From Photobacterium aphoticum (GTDB taxonomy: Bacteria > Pseudomonadota > Gammaproteobacteria > Enterobacterales > Vibrionaceae): a DNA stretch of 64,000 nucleotides. Positions 51,655 through 60,343 of the stretch are shown piece after piece; position 1 is the stretch's first letter; each line of letters starts with the position of its first letter. A program made the position numbers and the translations under genes. The notes under the pieces were generated by a model. The model ran no database searches and was not told where the DNA came from. It saw only the letters and a list, made by a program, of their open reading frames with translations. The DNA lies in the NCBI RefSeq assembly GCF_001029435.1, contig NZ_LDOV01000030.1, positions 1 to 64,000 on the forward strand, in the 5' to 3' direction.

Positions 51655-52215
51655 ATGAAGACCGCCCGTTTTTTCCGCAAAACCCCTGTATTGGCTGCGT
51701 CTATGCTGTCACTGAGCCTGCTGGTGGCACAATCAGCCAATGCGTTTGAGCTGACCAGTAAGGATATTCAGGAAGGCCACCCGATGGCGAAGACCTTTGA
51801 ATATAACAGCTGGGGCTGTGATGGCGGTAACCAGTCACCACAACTGATGTGGAAAGATGCGCCAAAAGGCACTAAGAGCTTTGCGATTACCGCTTATGAT
51901 CCGGATGCACCGACTGGCAGTGGTTTCTGGCACTGGGTAGCGTATGATATTCCGGCGAATGTGACGGCCCTGCCTCGCGGCGTCGATATCAACAAAATCG
52001 GTGGTAAAACAGCCCGTATTGATTACGGCACCACAGGCTTTGGCGGCGTGTGTCCACCGAAAGGCGACGGTATGCACCGTTATCAGTTTACGGTTTGGGC
52101 GTTGCCAACCGCGACGTTGAATGTGGGTCCTAACACCACGCCAGCAGTGATTGGTTTTACGTTGAATAACATGGCATTAGGTAAGGCTAAGTTAACAGCA
52201 ACCTTTACCCGATAA
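51655..52215 (+). CDS. Exported PEBP-family protein (YbhB/YbcL-like)
   Basis: A 186-residue protein with a signal peptide (about 1-31, ending SANA-FEL) and the Raf-kinase-inhibitor-like fold: NQSPQLMWKDAPKGTKSFAITAYDPDAPTGSGFWHW, then DIPANVTALPRG and the G..G.CPPKGDGMHRY segment. Family members bind phospholipids or other anions; the bacterial role is unclear. Aaggag precedes the ATG. The AraC-type regulator downstream, 31 bases on, is likely co-transcribed. Confidence 0.9.
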   Translation: MKTARFFRKTPVLAASMLSLSLLVAQSANAFELTSKDIQEGHPMAKTFEYNSWGCDGGNQSPQLMWKDAPKGTKSFAITAYDPDAPTGSGFWHWVAYDIPANVTALPRGVDINKIGGKTARIDYGTTGFGGVCPPKGDGMHRYQFTVWALPTATLNVGPNTTPAVIGFTLNNMALGKAKLTATFTR

Positions 52216-52246
52216 GCCGTAACAAGATAAGACAAGGGGGAGCGTG

Positions 52247-53032
52247 ATGGCGCACCAATATCAAACGACATGGTTTCGTGCCGGGCAGCAACAACCGCTG
52301 CGCAATGTGCGGATCCACTCTCCCAGTCTGATCCACATTCTGTCGGGCAGTAAACGTCTGTTCTGGCAAGACAGTACGCAGGAGGTCGTGTCCTCTTCTG
52401 GACTGTTATGTGAAGCGGCTGCCTCATTGAGTTTTGATAATGTGCCGCATCAAGGCCGCTTTCTGTCACGCATGATCAGTTTTCATTGTCAGCCGACAGA
52501 GGCGATGCTGGCCATGAGTCAGTCTCGCCCTCAACCTGAAACATCACCGATAATCCGTATTGATACGGCGTTAAACGCCACACTTGATGCGCTGTTTTCG
52601 TTCGATCTCAATACCATGAGTGAAGCGACCCAAACGTATTGGGTCATGGGGCTTTATCAACAATTGGCAGAGCAGGGGACATTGCATCTGCTCTTTCCGG
52701 AAACCACGTTGTCGTTCAGCCAGCAACTCAGCCGTTATTTGTCGCATTCGCCCGATGAGGAACATCCGCTAGAGCAGGCGGCTACCCATTTTGCCATGAG
52801 CCGCGCCACGCTAATTCGAAAACTAAAAGCGGAAGGGCGGCAATATCGCGATGTGCTGGCGGAAGTGCGTTTAAATCATGCGTTGTATTTAATGCAGCAG
52901 GGACAGACCAATGTCGCCATGCTGGCACAATGTTGTGGCTATCAATCTGAAGGGCGATTCAGCCAGCGTTTTAAAGGGAAGTTTGGCGTAACGCCGAGCG
53001 GGTATTTAAAAACGTTATCTGCTGATGTGTAA
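52247..53032 (+). CDS. AraC-family transcriptional regulator
   Basis: A 261-residue protein with a C-terminal AraC DNA-binding domain (LEQAATHFAMSRATLIRKLKAEGRQYRDVL, then AMLAQCCGYQSEGRFSQRFKGKFGVTPSGYL). The N-terminal half is a cupin-like sensor of the exsA/YeaM type. ATG 52247 has aggggga in front. It follows the PEBP gene closely and may regulate it. Confidence 0.9.
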   Translation: MAHQYQTTWFRAGQQQPLRNVRIHSPSLIHILSGSKRLFWQDSTQEVVSSSGLLCEAAASLSFDNVPHQGRFLSRMISFHCQPTEAMLAMSQSRPQPETSPIIRIDTALNATLDALFSFDLNTMSEATQTYWVMGLYQQLAEQGTLHLLFPETTLSFSQQLSRYLSHSPDEEHPLEQAATHFAMSRATLIRKLKAEGRQYRDVLAEVRLNHALYLMQQGQTNVAMLAQCCGYQSEGRFSQRFKGKFGVTPSGYLKTLSADV

Positions 53033-53043
53033 AAGCTAAAGTG

Positions 53044-53073
53044 AAAGGGCATGTTATTTGACATGCCCTTTTC
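53044..53073. terminator. Bidirectional terminator
   Basis: Hairpin aaagggcatg/catgccctttt with loop of eight bases, A-rich on the left and T-rich on the right. It lies between the convergent araC-type and xre-type genes. Confidence 0.88.
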
Positions 53074-53103
53074 GTGCTTGTTATGTGTTAACGTGACAGC
53101 CTG

Positions 53104-53349
53104 TTATGCCGTTTCTGTCGTGGAAATGGTATCAGTTTCTGTCGATGTTTTTTCAAATGCGAGAATGTCGGCAGGCTGGCAGTCCAGAGCCTCACACAGC
53201 TTATCGAGTGTTGATAAACGTATGGCTTTGGCTTTGCCATTTTTTAACACCGATAAATTTGCCTCGGTAATATCGACGGCTTGCGCTAAGGTTTTCAAAC
53301 GCATTTTTCGTTTTGCCATCATGACATCTAAATGAATTCGAATCGTCAT
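53104..53349 (-). CDS. XRE-family (Cro/CI-like, YozG type) regulator
   Basis: An 81-residue helix-turn-helix protein: MTIRIHLDVMMAKRKMRLKTLAQAVDITEANLSVLKNGKAKAIRLSTLDKLCEALDC, a nearly complete HTH_26 domain with a short Thr-rich tail. It follows the DUF2975 membrane gene by nine bases. This pairing is common, and the regulator is thought to control its own small operon. Confidence 0.88.
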   Translation of the reverse strand: MTIRIHLDVMMAKRKMRLKTLAQAVDITEANLSVLKNGKAKAIRLSTLDKLCEALDCQPADILAFEKTSTETDTISTTETA

Positions 53350-53358
53350 TATTTGTTC

Positions 53359-53901
53359 CTAAACCGTGTGACGCTGTTCATCGGCCAGTTTATAGCCTTC
53401 CAGCATGACCCATGAAATGATCAAGAGAATTCCCCCCAATAAGACAGTAGCGGCATCTATACCGTTAAAGCCCAGTACGATGAGGCGCTCTCCAGGAGGG
53501 TTGTTGAAAGACAGAATGACCGATATCACCGTGCTGTATACGACAGAGCCCCCAACCCAATAAAAAATAGTCATCCCTAATTTTTTGTAGCTCTGTGCAT
53601 TTTCCAACGTAAATATGTTGTTGTTTTCATAGTTGTGAAAAAGGCGGATCAGCACGGTTAATGCATACATAATTATGCTGCAAAGTAACAGGCTGGCCAG
53701 TGCTGCCAAGACGCGTGTTGTGACCGAAAGAGGTTGCTGAGTGTATTCAGCAATGGTGTCGGTAAACGCAATAATAGCCAATGGCGCATCATATTGAGTA
53801 TGAATGGTGGCCCAGTAGTAACAGGTCATGATGGGTACTAGCACTAACAGACCTTGAAATAGTTGTCGAATACGGCGGCATTGCGTTTGAATCGCTGACA
53901 T
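53359..53901 (-). CDS. DUF2975 membrane protein
   Basis: A 180-residue protein with four membrane helices (LFQGLLVLVPIMTCYYWAT; LAALASLLLCSIIMYALTVL; FYWVGGSVVYSTVISVIL; VLLGGILLIISWVMLEGYKLADEQ). The ending VMLEGYKLADEQ is typical of DUF2975. ATG 53901 has aaaggaaa upstream; an in-frame ATG at 53928 lacks one. Operon with the XRE regulator. Function unknown. Confidence 0.85.
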   Translation of the reverse strand: MSAIQTQCRRIRQLFQGLLVLVPIMTCYYWATIHTQYDAPLAIIAFTDTIAEYTQQPLSVTTRVLAALASLLLCSIIMYALTVLIRLFHNYENNNIFTLENAQSYKKLGMTIFYWVGGSVVYSTVISVILSFNNPPGERLIVLGFNGIDAATVLLGGILLIISWVMLEGYKLADEQRHTV

Positions 53902-54117
53902 AAAACATTTCCTTTGTTGGATAATCATGTGCTGACCTTACGTATCGACTTTTCTTCTATCAATAAATAATTATCGTAAAACGATAAATTACAGTTGTTT
54001 TACGATGGCTCTCATGGGTTTTTGAAATGTGTTGTAACTGATGTTATTGATGGTAGGGGATAGCATTAATGCGGAGAAACGAAGAGGCAATAAAGTGTAA
54101 AAGAATGAACGTGAGGG

Positions 54118-54147
54118 AATAAAAAGAGGGATCGTTGATCCCTCTTG
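54118..54147 (-). terminator. Terminator after the Dcu carrier gene
   Basis: Stem aagagggatc/gatccctctt with a three-base loop, followed on the minus strand by a T run. It ends the dcu transcript. Confidence 0.88.
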
Positions 54148-54182
54148 AAGTGTGAAATGTTGTGTTTACATTATTTCAGCGA

Positions 54183-55523
54183 TCAGAACACGATCTTAGA
54201 AATAAAGTAGCCAGCGGTTACGGCAGAAATCACCATGACAAAACCTGGCAGGATGTAACTGTGGTTGACCACGTAGGTGCCAAGTTTGGTGGTACCGGTA
54301 CGGTCGAAAGACACACAGCCGATTTGTCCGGCACCCGGTACGATGAAGTCACCACAAGTCGCAGGGTAAAGGGCAACAAGCAATGCAGGTGGAATACCCA
54401 TCGCGGCGCCCAAAGGCATCAGTGCCGATACCGTTGCAGACGGGCTGAAAATGACCGCTGAGAAGCAGAACAAGATCAGGCCGAACATCATTGGCGCGCT
54501 TTCTACCATGCCTTCAAAGGTGGTTTCAAAGAATGGCTGATACGCGTTAAAGAACGTACCCGTCATCCAGGAAATACCGAATACGCCCACGACACCGATC
54601 AAACCCGAGCGGAATACTGAGCCTGAGGCGAACTTATCACTTGGCACTTTGGCGAAGATGATAATGAACAGCGCACACGCCAGCATCACCATCTGGATCA
54701 GCATTGGCGTCGACAGTACCACCGTCTTGCCGTCGATGTCCCAAGATGGCAGCAGTGACTTGAACGTACCGAACAGAATGACAGTCGCTACGCCTAAACC
54801 GAACAACAATACGCTCAGTTTTACCGTTTTAGTTGGCTTGTATTCTGCGCGTTCAGCCATGACCGCTTCGTCTTCGTGTAGCATTTGGTATTCACCAGAG
54901 GCCACGCGACGCTGGAATTCAGGATCATTTTCAAGTTCAGCACCACGCTTGTACACGAAGGCACAACCACACAGGGTACCGATCACAAATGCTGGCATGC
55001 TCACTGCAAGGATCTGGAAGAAAGACACACCGTACATGGACAGGGTCGCAATCATACCTGCTGTTGCCGCACTCATAGGACTTGCGGTGATAGCGATACC
55101 TGAGGCGATAACCGCCATTGACATTGGACGTTCAGGACGGATTTTTGCTTCCGCCGCCACTTCCGCGATAACCGGATACACCGCAAACGCCACGTAAGAG
55201 GTACCACAGAACACCACAAACATGGAGGAGATCAACGGCCCCAAAAACGTAATGGCACTTGGCTTTTTACGCAGTAATTTCTCGGCCACACGCACCAAGA
55301 AATCCAGACCGCCCGCCCCTTGCAGCACACTGGTACAAGCGATAACCGCGATGATGATCAGCAATACGGTGATTGGCGGAGACGCAGGTTGCAGGCCAAA
55401 GCCCAGCACCAGAATACATACCCCTAAACCACCGGCGGCACCCAGGCCGACGCCACCAAATCGGCCACCCACGCCGATACAGGTCAGAACTACAGCCAGC
55501 TGTAGCCAAAATTCAATGCTCAT
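54183..55523 (-). CDS. dcuA: Anaerobic C4-dicarboxylate carrier, DcuA/DcuB family
   Basis: Inner-membrane exchanger of 446 residues for fumarate, succinate, malate or aspartate. It has about ten helices. Family features include VLLIIIAVIACTSVLQGAGGLDFLV, FCGTSYVAFAVYPVIAEVA, GIAITASPMSAATAGMIA and the C-terminal YPATCGDFIVPGAGQIGCVSFDRTGTT. ATG 55523 has GGAG directly after a terminator-like hairpin. It lies downstream of argH in the same direction; fumarate from argininosuccinate could feed it. DcuA against DcuB cannot be settled by eye. Confidence 0.87.
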   Translation of the reverse strand: MSIEFWLQLAVVLTCIGVGGRFGGVGLGAAGGLGVCILVLGFGLQPASPPITVLLIIIAVIACTSVLQGAGGLDFLVRVAEKLLRKKPSAITFLGPLISSMFVVFCGTSYVAFAVYPVIAEVAAEAKIRPERPMSMAVIASGIAITASPMSAATAGMIATLSMYGVSFFQILAVSMPAFVIGTLCGCAFVYKRGAELENDPEFQRRVASGEYQMLHEDEAVMAERAEYKPTKTVKLSVLLFGLGVATVILFGTFKSLLPSWDIDGKTVVLSTPMLIQMVMLACALFIIIFAKVPSDKFASGSVFRSGLIGVVGVFGISWMTGTFFNAYQPFFETTFEGMVESAPMMFGLILFCFSAVIFSPSATVSALMPLGAAMGIPPALLVALYPATCGDFIVPGAGQIGCVSFDRTGTTKLGTYVVNHSYILPGFVMVISAVTAGYFISKIVF

Positions 55524-55532
55524 AGTTACTCC

Positions 55533-55563
55533 AAAAAACGGGATCACTGCGCGTCATCCCGTT
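55533..55563 (-). terminator. Terminator or attenuator touching the dcu ribosome site
   Basis: On the minus strand, an 8-bp stem aacgggat/atcccgtt with an 11-base loop is followed directly by T and then GGAG. The T tract borders the ribosome site of dcu. It could end argH transcripts or control read-through into dcu. Confidence 0.75.
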
Positions 55564-55616
55564 CACTGTCTGTCTGACCACTCACCGAGCAGATGAGCGG
55601 TTGTTTGAGAGAAGAA

Positions 55617-56996
55617 TTATTCTGCGATGATGGATTCAGCGCGTTCGATCTGTGCCAATACTGCTTGTGGAGCCGTACCGCCGAAAGAAATACGGGCAGA
55701 TACACAGGCTTCTAGCGTGATGTCTTGGTAGATGTCTTCTTCAATAGATGGGTGGAAGTCACGGAACTCTTCCAGGCTCAGATCGTTCAGTTTCTTGTCG
55801 TGCTTGATGCAGTAGTTCACCGCAGAGCCAACAACATGGTGCGCTTCACGGAATGGCAGGCCTTTACGTACCAAGTAGTCCGCCATATCGGTTGCCACTG
55901 AGAAACCACGGTCAGCCGCATCACGGGTGTTCGCTTCCAATACCACCATTTTCTCGATCATTGGTGTGATCACCTGCAGTGATAGCTGAAGCGTATCCAT
56001 TGAATCGTAAACCGCTTCTTTGTCTTCACTCATGTCAGTGTTGTACGCCAGAGGCAAGCCCTTCATGGTGGTCAGGATCGCCATCAGGTTGCCGTACATA
56101 CGACCGGTCTTACCACGGATTTTCTCTGCGATATCCGGGTTCTTTTTCTGTGGCATGATGCTTGAGCCAGTACAGAAGTCGTCAGACAGTTCAATGAATT
56201 TGAAGTCTTGGCTTGAGAACAGTACCAATTCTTCAGACAGACGGCTCAGGTGCATGAAACAGATAGCCGCTGCTGCGTTGAATTCCACCATGTGGTCACG
56301 GTCACTTACGGAGTCGATGCTGTTTGGTGTTGGCGCATCAAAGCCCAGTAGCTCAGCCGTGTAGAAGCGGTCGATGTCGAACGTGGTACCTGCCAGTGCT
56401 GCAGAGCCTAGTGGACACAGACCCATGCGCTCGTACAGATCTTCAAAGCGAGAGTAGTCGCGCTCTAGCATCCAGAAGTACGCCATGATCCAATGAGAGA
56501 ACAGGATTGGCTGGCCGGTTTGCAGGTGGGTGTAACCTGGCATGATGACGTTGATTTCGCCTTTCGCACGCTCAACGATCACTTTTTGCATTTCGCGGAT
56601 CAGCGCAAGGTTTTCTTGGATCACGCCACGCATGTGCATTTTTGAGTCCAGCGTGGTTTGGTCGTTACGGCTACGTGCGGTGTGCAGTTTACCGCCGACA
56701 GGACCGATGATTTCCGTCATGCGCTTTTCGATAGACATGTGCACGTCTTCGTCAGCGGTGTCGTAAACGAATTGGCCTTCTTCGACTTCTTTCGCTACCG
56801 CTTGCAGGCCTGAAATAATCAGGTCGGCTTCTTCCTGAGTGATGATGTTTTGTTTGGCCAGCATGGTTGCGTGTGCAATGCTGCCTTTAATATCCACTGG
56901 GAATAGGCGCTTTTCAATTAGGATCGTTGCGTTAAACTCTTCAACAAGTTTATTTGTTGGTAGATCAAATCTACCGCCCCACAATTTGGAAGACAT
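55617..56996 (-). CDS. argH: Argininosuccinate lyase
   Basis: It splits argininosuccinate into arginine and fumarate. The 459-residue product has LWGGRFDLPTNKLVEEFN at the start, HTARSRNDQ, GYTHLQTGQP and the superfamily signature GSSIMPQKKNPD. ATG 56996 has gagg upstream. It is not beside other arg genes, but next to a dicarboxylate carrier, so it may be a second or fumarate-supplying copy. An ARG-box-like sequence lies 275 bases upstream. Confidence 0.94.
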   Translation of the reverse strand: MSSKLWGGRFDLPTNKLVEEFNATILIEKRLFPVDIKGSIAHATMLAKQNIITQEEADLIISGLQAVAKEVEEGQFVYDTADEDVHMSIEKRMTEIIGPVGGKLHTARSRNDQTTLDSKMHMRGVIQENLALIREMQKVIVERAKGEINVIMPGYTHLQTGQPILFSHWIMAYFWMLERDYSRFEDLYERMGLCPLGSAALAGTTFDIDRFYTAELLGFDAPTPNSIDSVSDRDHMVEFNAAAAICFMHLSRLSEELVLFSSQDFKFIELSDDFCTGSSIMPQKKNPDIAEKIRGKTGRMYGNLMAILTTMKGLPLAYNTDMSEDKEAVYDSMDTLQLSLQVITPMIEKMVVLEANTRDAADRGFSVATDMADYLVRKGLPFREAHHVVGSAVNYCIKHDKKLNDLSLEEFRDFHPSIEEDIYQDITLEACVSARISFGGTAPQAVLAQIERAESIIAE

Positions 56997-57299
56997 AAAA
57001 ACCTCGTACAAAATTAATTAAATTAAAAATTACAGCAATAAAATCCCGTCTGGATTAAATAAAAATCCATAACAGAAAAAACAAATTTGATAACGATTTT
57101 GCGCAAGCGGAAAATAAACCCAATAGCCATAATGGCATTGAATAGATACAGTTAACCCGTAAATACAAACAGATAGAATGTAGTAGGTTTGTTCCGTAGG
57201 CAAAAATGCGGGTGTTAATAAAAGTAGCGAAAGTTGCTAATAATTATTAACAAAAAGAAGGTTAGGTAATTGAATCAAAGTTCAATCGACGATAATTAC

Positions 57300-57375
57300 C
57301 TTGAAATGTTAGACCTTTTGGCACAAGCGAATCCTTTACAGTGGCGCGGGTGAGAAAACCGTGTCTCACCTTTTT
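57300..57375 (+). ncRNA. Candidate small RNA or attenuated leader
   Basis: The possible transcript starts near 57305, after ttgaat-17-taatta, and ends at the hairpin ggtgaga/tctcacc with five T. It would be about 70 bases long. The candidate ARG box overlaps its -35 element. This is a prediction from signals only. Confidence 0.35.
57349..57375 (+). terminator. Rho-independent terminator inside the argH-gltS intergenic region
   Basis: 7-bp stem ggtgaga/tctcacc, loop aaaccgtg, then ttttt. No + strand protein gene lies upstream within 9 kb other than opposite-strand genes. Confidence 0.7.
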
Positions 57376-57656
57376 CAATGGAGGCACAATATATTTTTCT
57401 GTTATTAATAAAAGAGTCAGAGGTCACATTATTTATAAAATAGTATTTTAATTAAAATATTTCATTGCTCGATATCACCATCTGTAATGTAACAGGTTTG
57501 CAGTACGCTGTTTTTATTTGAGGTTTGGCGGGGAAAAAACGGGGTAGAAGGCGCCCCCTGCTTTTCCTCTCACCTTCGGTCGCTTATTTACCTCCAATAC
57601 AGCAATGTTTGCTACTGTGGATACAGGTATGTGTTTACGTTCACAAGGAGAGGGAT

Positions 57657-58889
57657 ATGGACATGGATTGGGCAAACGGCATTTTGCGGTTTGACTCGTT
57701 TTTCGCGGTGACGATAGGGATTTTGGTGCTGTTCGTGGGGCGTCAGCTGAATAACCAGTTTGCGACGTTGAAGGAGTTCAGCATTCCCGAGCCCGTGACG
57801 GGTGGGATCGTGTTTTCTGTGTTGATCGCGCTGGTATACGCGGCGTTTGGCATTGCGATTGAGTTTACCTTGATCGCGCGAGATGTGTTGCTGGTGTACT
57901 TCTTTACCACCATCGGGATCAATGCCAGCTTGCGTGATTTGGTGAAAGGCGGTTTACCTTTGGTGATACTGCTTGCGATCACGATTGGCTACATGCTGGT
58001 GCAAAACCTGACCGGGATTGGCATGGCCGGTTTGTTTGGGCTGGATGGCCCTGTTGGCTTGCTGGGCGGCAGTGTGTCCTTAATTGGCGGGCACGGGACA
58101 GCCATTGCGTGGTCGCCACGAATTGCCGAGAATTTTGCTATCAGTAATGCGATGGAAATTGGTATTGCCTGTGCCACCTTTGGCTTGATTTTGGCAAGCT
58201 TAATGGGCGGGCCTATCGCCAAGTTTTTGATCACCCGTTATGACTTAAAACCCGCTCAGAAAGAAGCGCTGGATGTGGGGGTCGCAGAAGATACTGACAA
58301 CGGCAAAATCACCGGTTTTGATTTTTTGGATGCCATCTTTGCGATACATATCTGCGTCATTGTCGGGTATATCTTTAATGAACTGATTGCCAGTGCCGGG
58401 CTGCAATTGCCGCTGTTCGTGACCTGTTTGTTCGCCGGTATTGTGATGACCAACCTCATCCACGGCACAGGTATTCGCCGCATTACCGGGACGCGCTGGC
58501 CGGCACGTAAACCGGCGGTGGCGTTAATCGCCGATATTTCTCTCGGCACGTTTTTGGCAATGTCGCTGATGAGCATGCAGTTGTGGACGCTGATTGATCT
58601 GGCGGGGCCTATTTTTGCCATTCTGGCCGCGCAGTTCGTGGTGGCCGTGCTGGTGAACCTGTTCATTGTTTTCCCTGCGATGGGGAAAAATTACGATGCG
58701 GCGGTGATTTGCGCCGGCTTTGGTGGGATCTCGTTAGGTTCAACACCGACAGCCATGGCAAACATGTCGGCGGTGTCCCAGCGGTACGGTAACTCGCACT
58801 TGGCGTTTATTGTTGTTCCGCTGGTGTGTGCGTTCTTTATTGATTTGGCTAATGCGCTGATCATTCCTTACTTTTTATCGCACTTTTAG
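57657..58889 (+). CDS. gltS: Sodium/glutamate symporter GltS
   Basis: Membrane transporter of 410 residues that brings in glutamate with sodium. GltS features are GRQLNNQFATLKEFSIPEPVTGG near the start, FTTIGINASLRDL, LGGSVSLIGGHGTAIAW and, in the second half, CAGFGGISLGSTPTAMANM, with about ten helices. ATG 57657 has aaggagagg upstream; longer frames have no such site. Its 3' end overlaps the convergent DCC gene by 29 bases. Confidence 0.94.
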   Translation: MDMDWANGILRFDSFFAVTIGILVLFVGRQLNNQFATLKEFSIPEPVTGGIVFSVLIALVYAAFGIAIEFTLIARDVLLVYFFTTIGINASLRDLVKGGLPLVILLAITIGYMLVQNLTGIGMAGLFGLDGPVGLLGGSVSLIGGHGTAIAWSPRIAENFAISNAMEIGIACATFGLILASLMGGPIAKFLITRYDLKPAQKEALDVGVAEDTDNGKITGFDFLDAIFAIHICVIVGYIFNELIASAGLQLPLFVTCLFAGIVMTNLIHGTGIRRITGTRWPARKPAVALIADISLGTFLAMSLMSMQLWTLIDLAGPIFAILAAQFVVAVLVNLFIVFPAMGKNYDAAVICAGFGGISLGSTPTAMANMSAVSQRYGNSHLAFIVVPLVCAFFIDLANALIIPYFLSHF

Positions 58890-59319
58890 TGGTCTTGATA
58901 GTGGGTAAAGGACAGCTTGGGGCTTCTTGCGCGGTGCGGGGCAGGGTACATGCCTCGCACTGGGCTTGTCCGGTGAGTAAGGCTGAAAAACGGTAGCGGT
59001 GCTTGGCAAAAATGCGATAGCAAAAGTCTGCCACAATGCGGATTCCCGGCCAGCGTAACAGACGGATCCACCGTTTTTGCCCCACGCTGCGCCAGGCTAA
59101 TTCTGTCACATCCAACCCTAACAACAGGGTGCCGTCTTCCTGTTGTCCATGCAAAATCGCACTGGCTTTTTCTGGCACAATATGAGGGTAACGTGCCGTA
59201 AAATCCGGCTGCATGATGTCTTCAAAACGCAGTAAGCCTTGGTGGTCGGCTTGCATTAATTGTTTCATCTCTGCCACGCACAGTGGGCAGCGTCCGTCAT
59301 AAAACAAAGTAAAAATCAC
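58861..59319 (-). CDS. DCC-family thiol-disulphide oxidoreductase-like protein (DUF393)
   Basis: A 152-residue protein with the family start FTLFYDGRCPLCVAEM (DGxCPxC) and the later LAWRSVGQKRWIRLLRWPG and FAKHRYRFSALL segments. A C-terminal pair of cysteines (CEACTLPR) follows. The biological role of the family is not well defined. Single gene, convergent with gltS. Confidence 0.88.
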   Translation of the reverse strand: MIFTLFYDGRCPLCVAEMKQLMQADHQGLLRFEDIMQPDFTARYPHIVPEKASAILHGQQEDGTLLLGLDVTELAWRSVGQKRWIRLLRWPGIRIVADFCYRIFAKHRYRFSALLTGQAQCEACTLPRTAQEAPSCPLPTIKTTKSAIKSKE

Positions 59320-59524
59320 GCCATCGTCCTTTGGTTGTGTTCACCTGTCAGTATTAACGTGTGGTTGTGTCTTGTCGATCATTTCAACAATTCTTGCCGA
59401 TTTGTGCGTCATTTTATAAGCAGAAAATGGCATTTATGTCTTAAAGGTATCTATCTGTGACGGCTATCCATTATGATTACTAAGAGATAACGCATTAATG
59501 CCTAAGAAAGAATGAGGTAGCCGG

Positions 59525-60322
59525 ATGGCAAAAATGGTTTTGGTGGAAGATGACACCAAGCTGTGTGCACTTCTTGCGGCGTATTTTCGCCAACAGCAGT
59601 TTGATGTCACTGAGGTGAATGATGGTGCCGAAGCGCCAGCTGTGATTGAGGCTGTGCAGCCGGATATCGTGATTTTGGATTTGATGTTACCGGGCATGGA
59701 TGGGTTGAGTGTCTGCAAAGCGGTACGCGAACACATCAGCGGTAAAATTTTGATGCTCACCGCAAGCGATGACGATATCGATCACGTCGCCTGTTTGGAA
59801 ATTGGGGCGGACGATTTTGTCTGTAAGCCGATTAAACCCCGCGTACTGTTAGCCCGGGTGCGCATGTTGCTACGCCGAGGTGCGCCAGACATGGACGCTG
59901 AGAGTCACGAGCCCATTGACATGGCGGATAACGCAAATGCCTTCGCAAATACCTCTGTAAATGCTCAATCCCACTCGACTCATGGGGATGCCCCTCTTGT
60001 CCCAGAAGCGGAAAGAGAGCGTCAATATGGTGCGTTGCTGATCAATCAGCGTCAGCGCCGTTGTGAAGTGGCAGGCGAGCCCATCAATCTGACAGAGAGT
60101 GAATTTAATTTGCTGTGGTTGTTGGCTTGTCGGCCGGACGAGGTGTTAACCCGTGAGTATCTGGTGCTGGAAACCCGTGGTATTCAGTATGACGGATTGG
60201 ATCGCACCATCGACAACAAGATTGTGACCCTGCGTAAAAAGCTGGGGGATAACCCGTCACTGCCGCGAAAAATTATCACGGTACGAGGCAAAGGCTATTT
60301 GTTTGTGCCAGATCGCTGGTAA
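59525..60322 (+). CDS. rstA: OmpR-family response regulator (RstA-like)
   Basis: A 265-residue protein. The receiver domain has LVEDD, the phosphorylated Asp in VILDLMLPGMDG and the Lys in VCKPIKPR. The C-terminal winged helix has NLTESEFNLLWLLA, LVLETRGIQYDGLDRTIDNKIVTLRKKL and IITVRGKGYLF, as in RstA. An unusually long linker of about 50 residues (NANAFANTSVNAQS) looks like low-complexity expansion. It lies 21 bases before its kinase partner. Confidence 0.88.
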   Translation: MAKMVLVEDDTKLCALLAAYFRQQQFDVTEVNDGAEAPAVIEAVQPDIVILDLMLPGMDGLSVCKAVREHISGKILMLTASDDDIDHVACLEIGADDFVCKPIKPRVLLARVRMLLRRGAPDMDAESHEPIDMADNANAFANTSVNAQSHSTHGDAPLVPEAERERQYGALLINQRQRRCEVAGEPINLTESEFNLLWLLACRPDEVLTREYLVLETRGIQYDGLDRTIDNKIVTLRKKLGDNPSLPRKIITVRGKGYLFVPDRW

Positions 60323-60343
60323 GACGGGAACGTAGGAGCGGGA

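Larger units (their letters stand above)
56997..57656. promoter_or_regulatory. Long divergent intergenic region between argH and gltS
   Basis: About 660 bases with no protein gene. It holds an ARG-box-like palindrome at 57268-57287, a promoter-like pair ttgaat-17-taatta on the + strand at 57270-57298, a + strand terminator at 57349-57375, and a perfect AT palindrome attttaattaaaat at 57445-57458. A terminator with no gene before it suggests a small RNA or a gltS leader that is attenuated. Confidence 0.5.
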
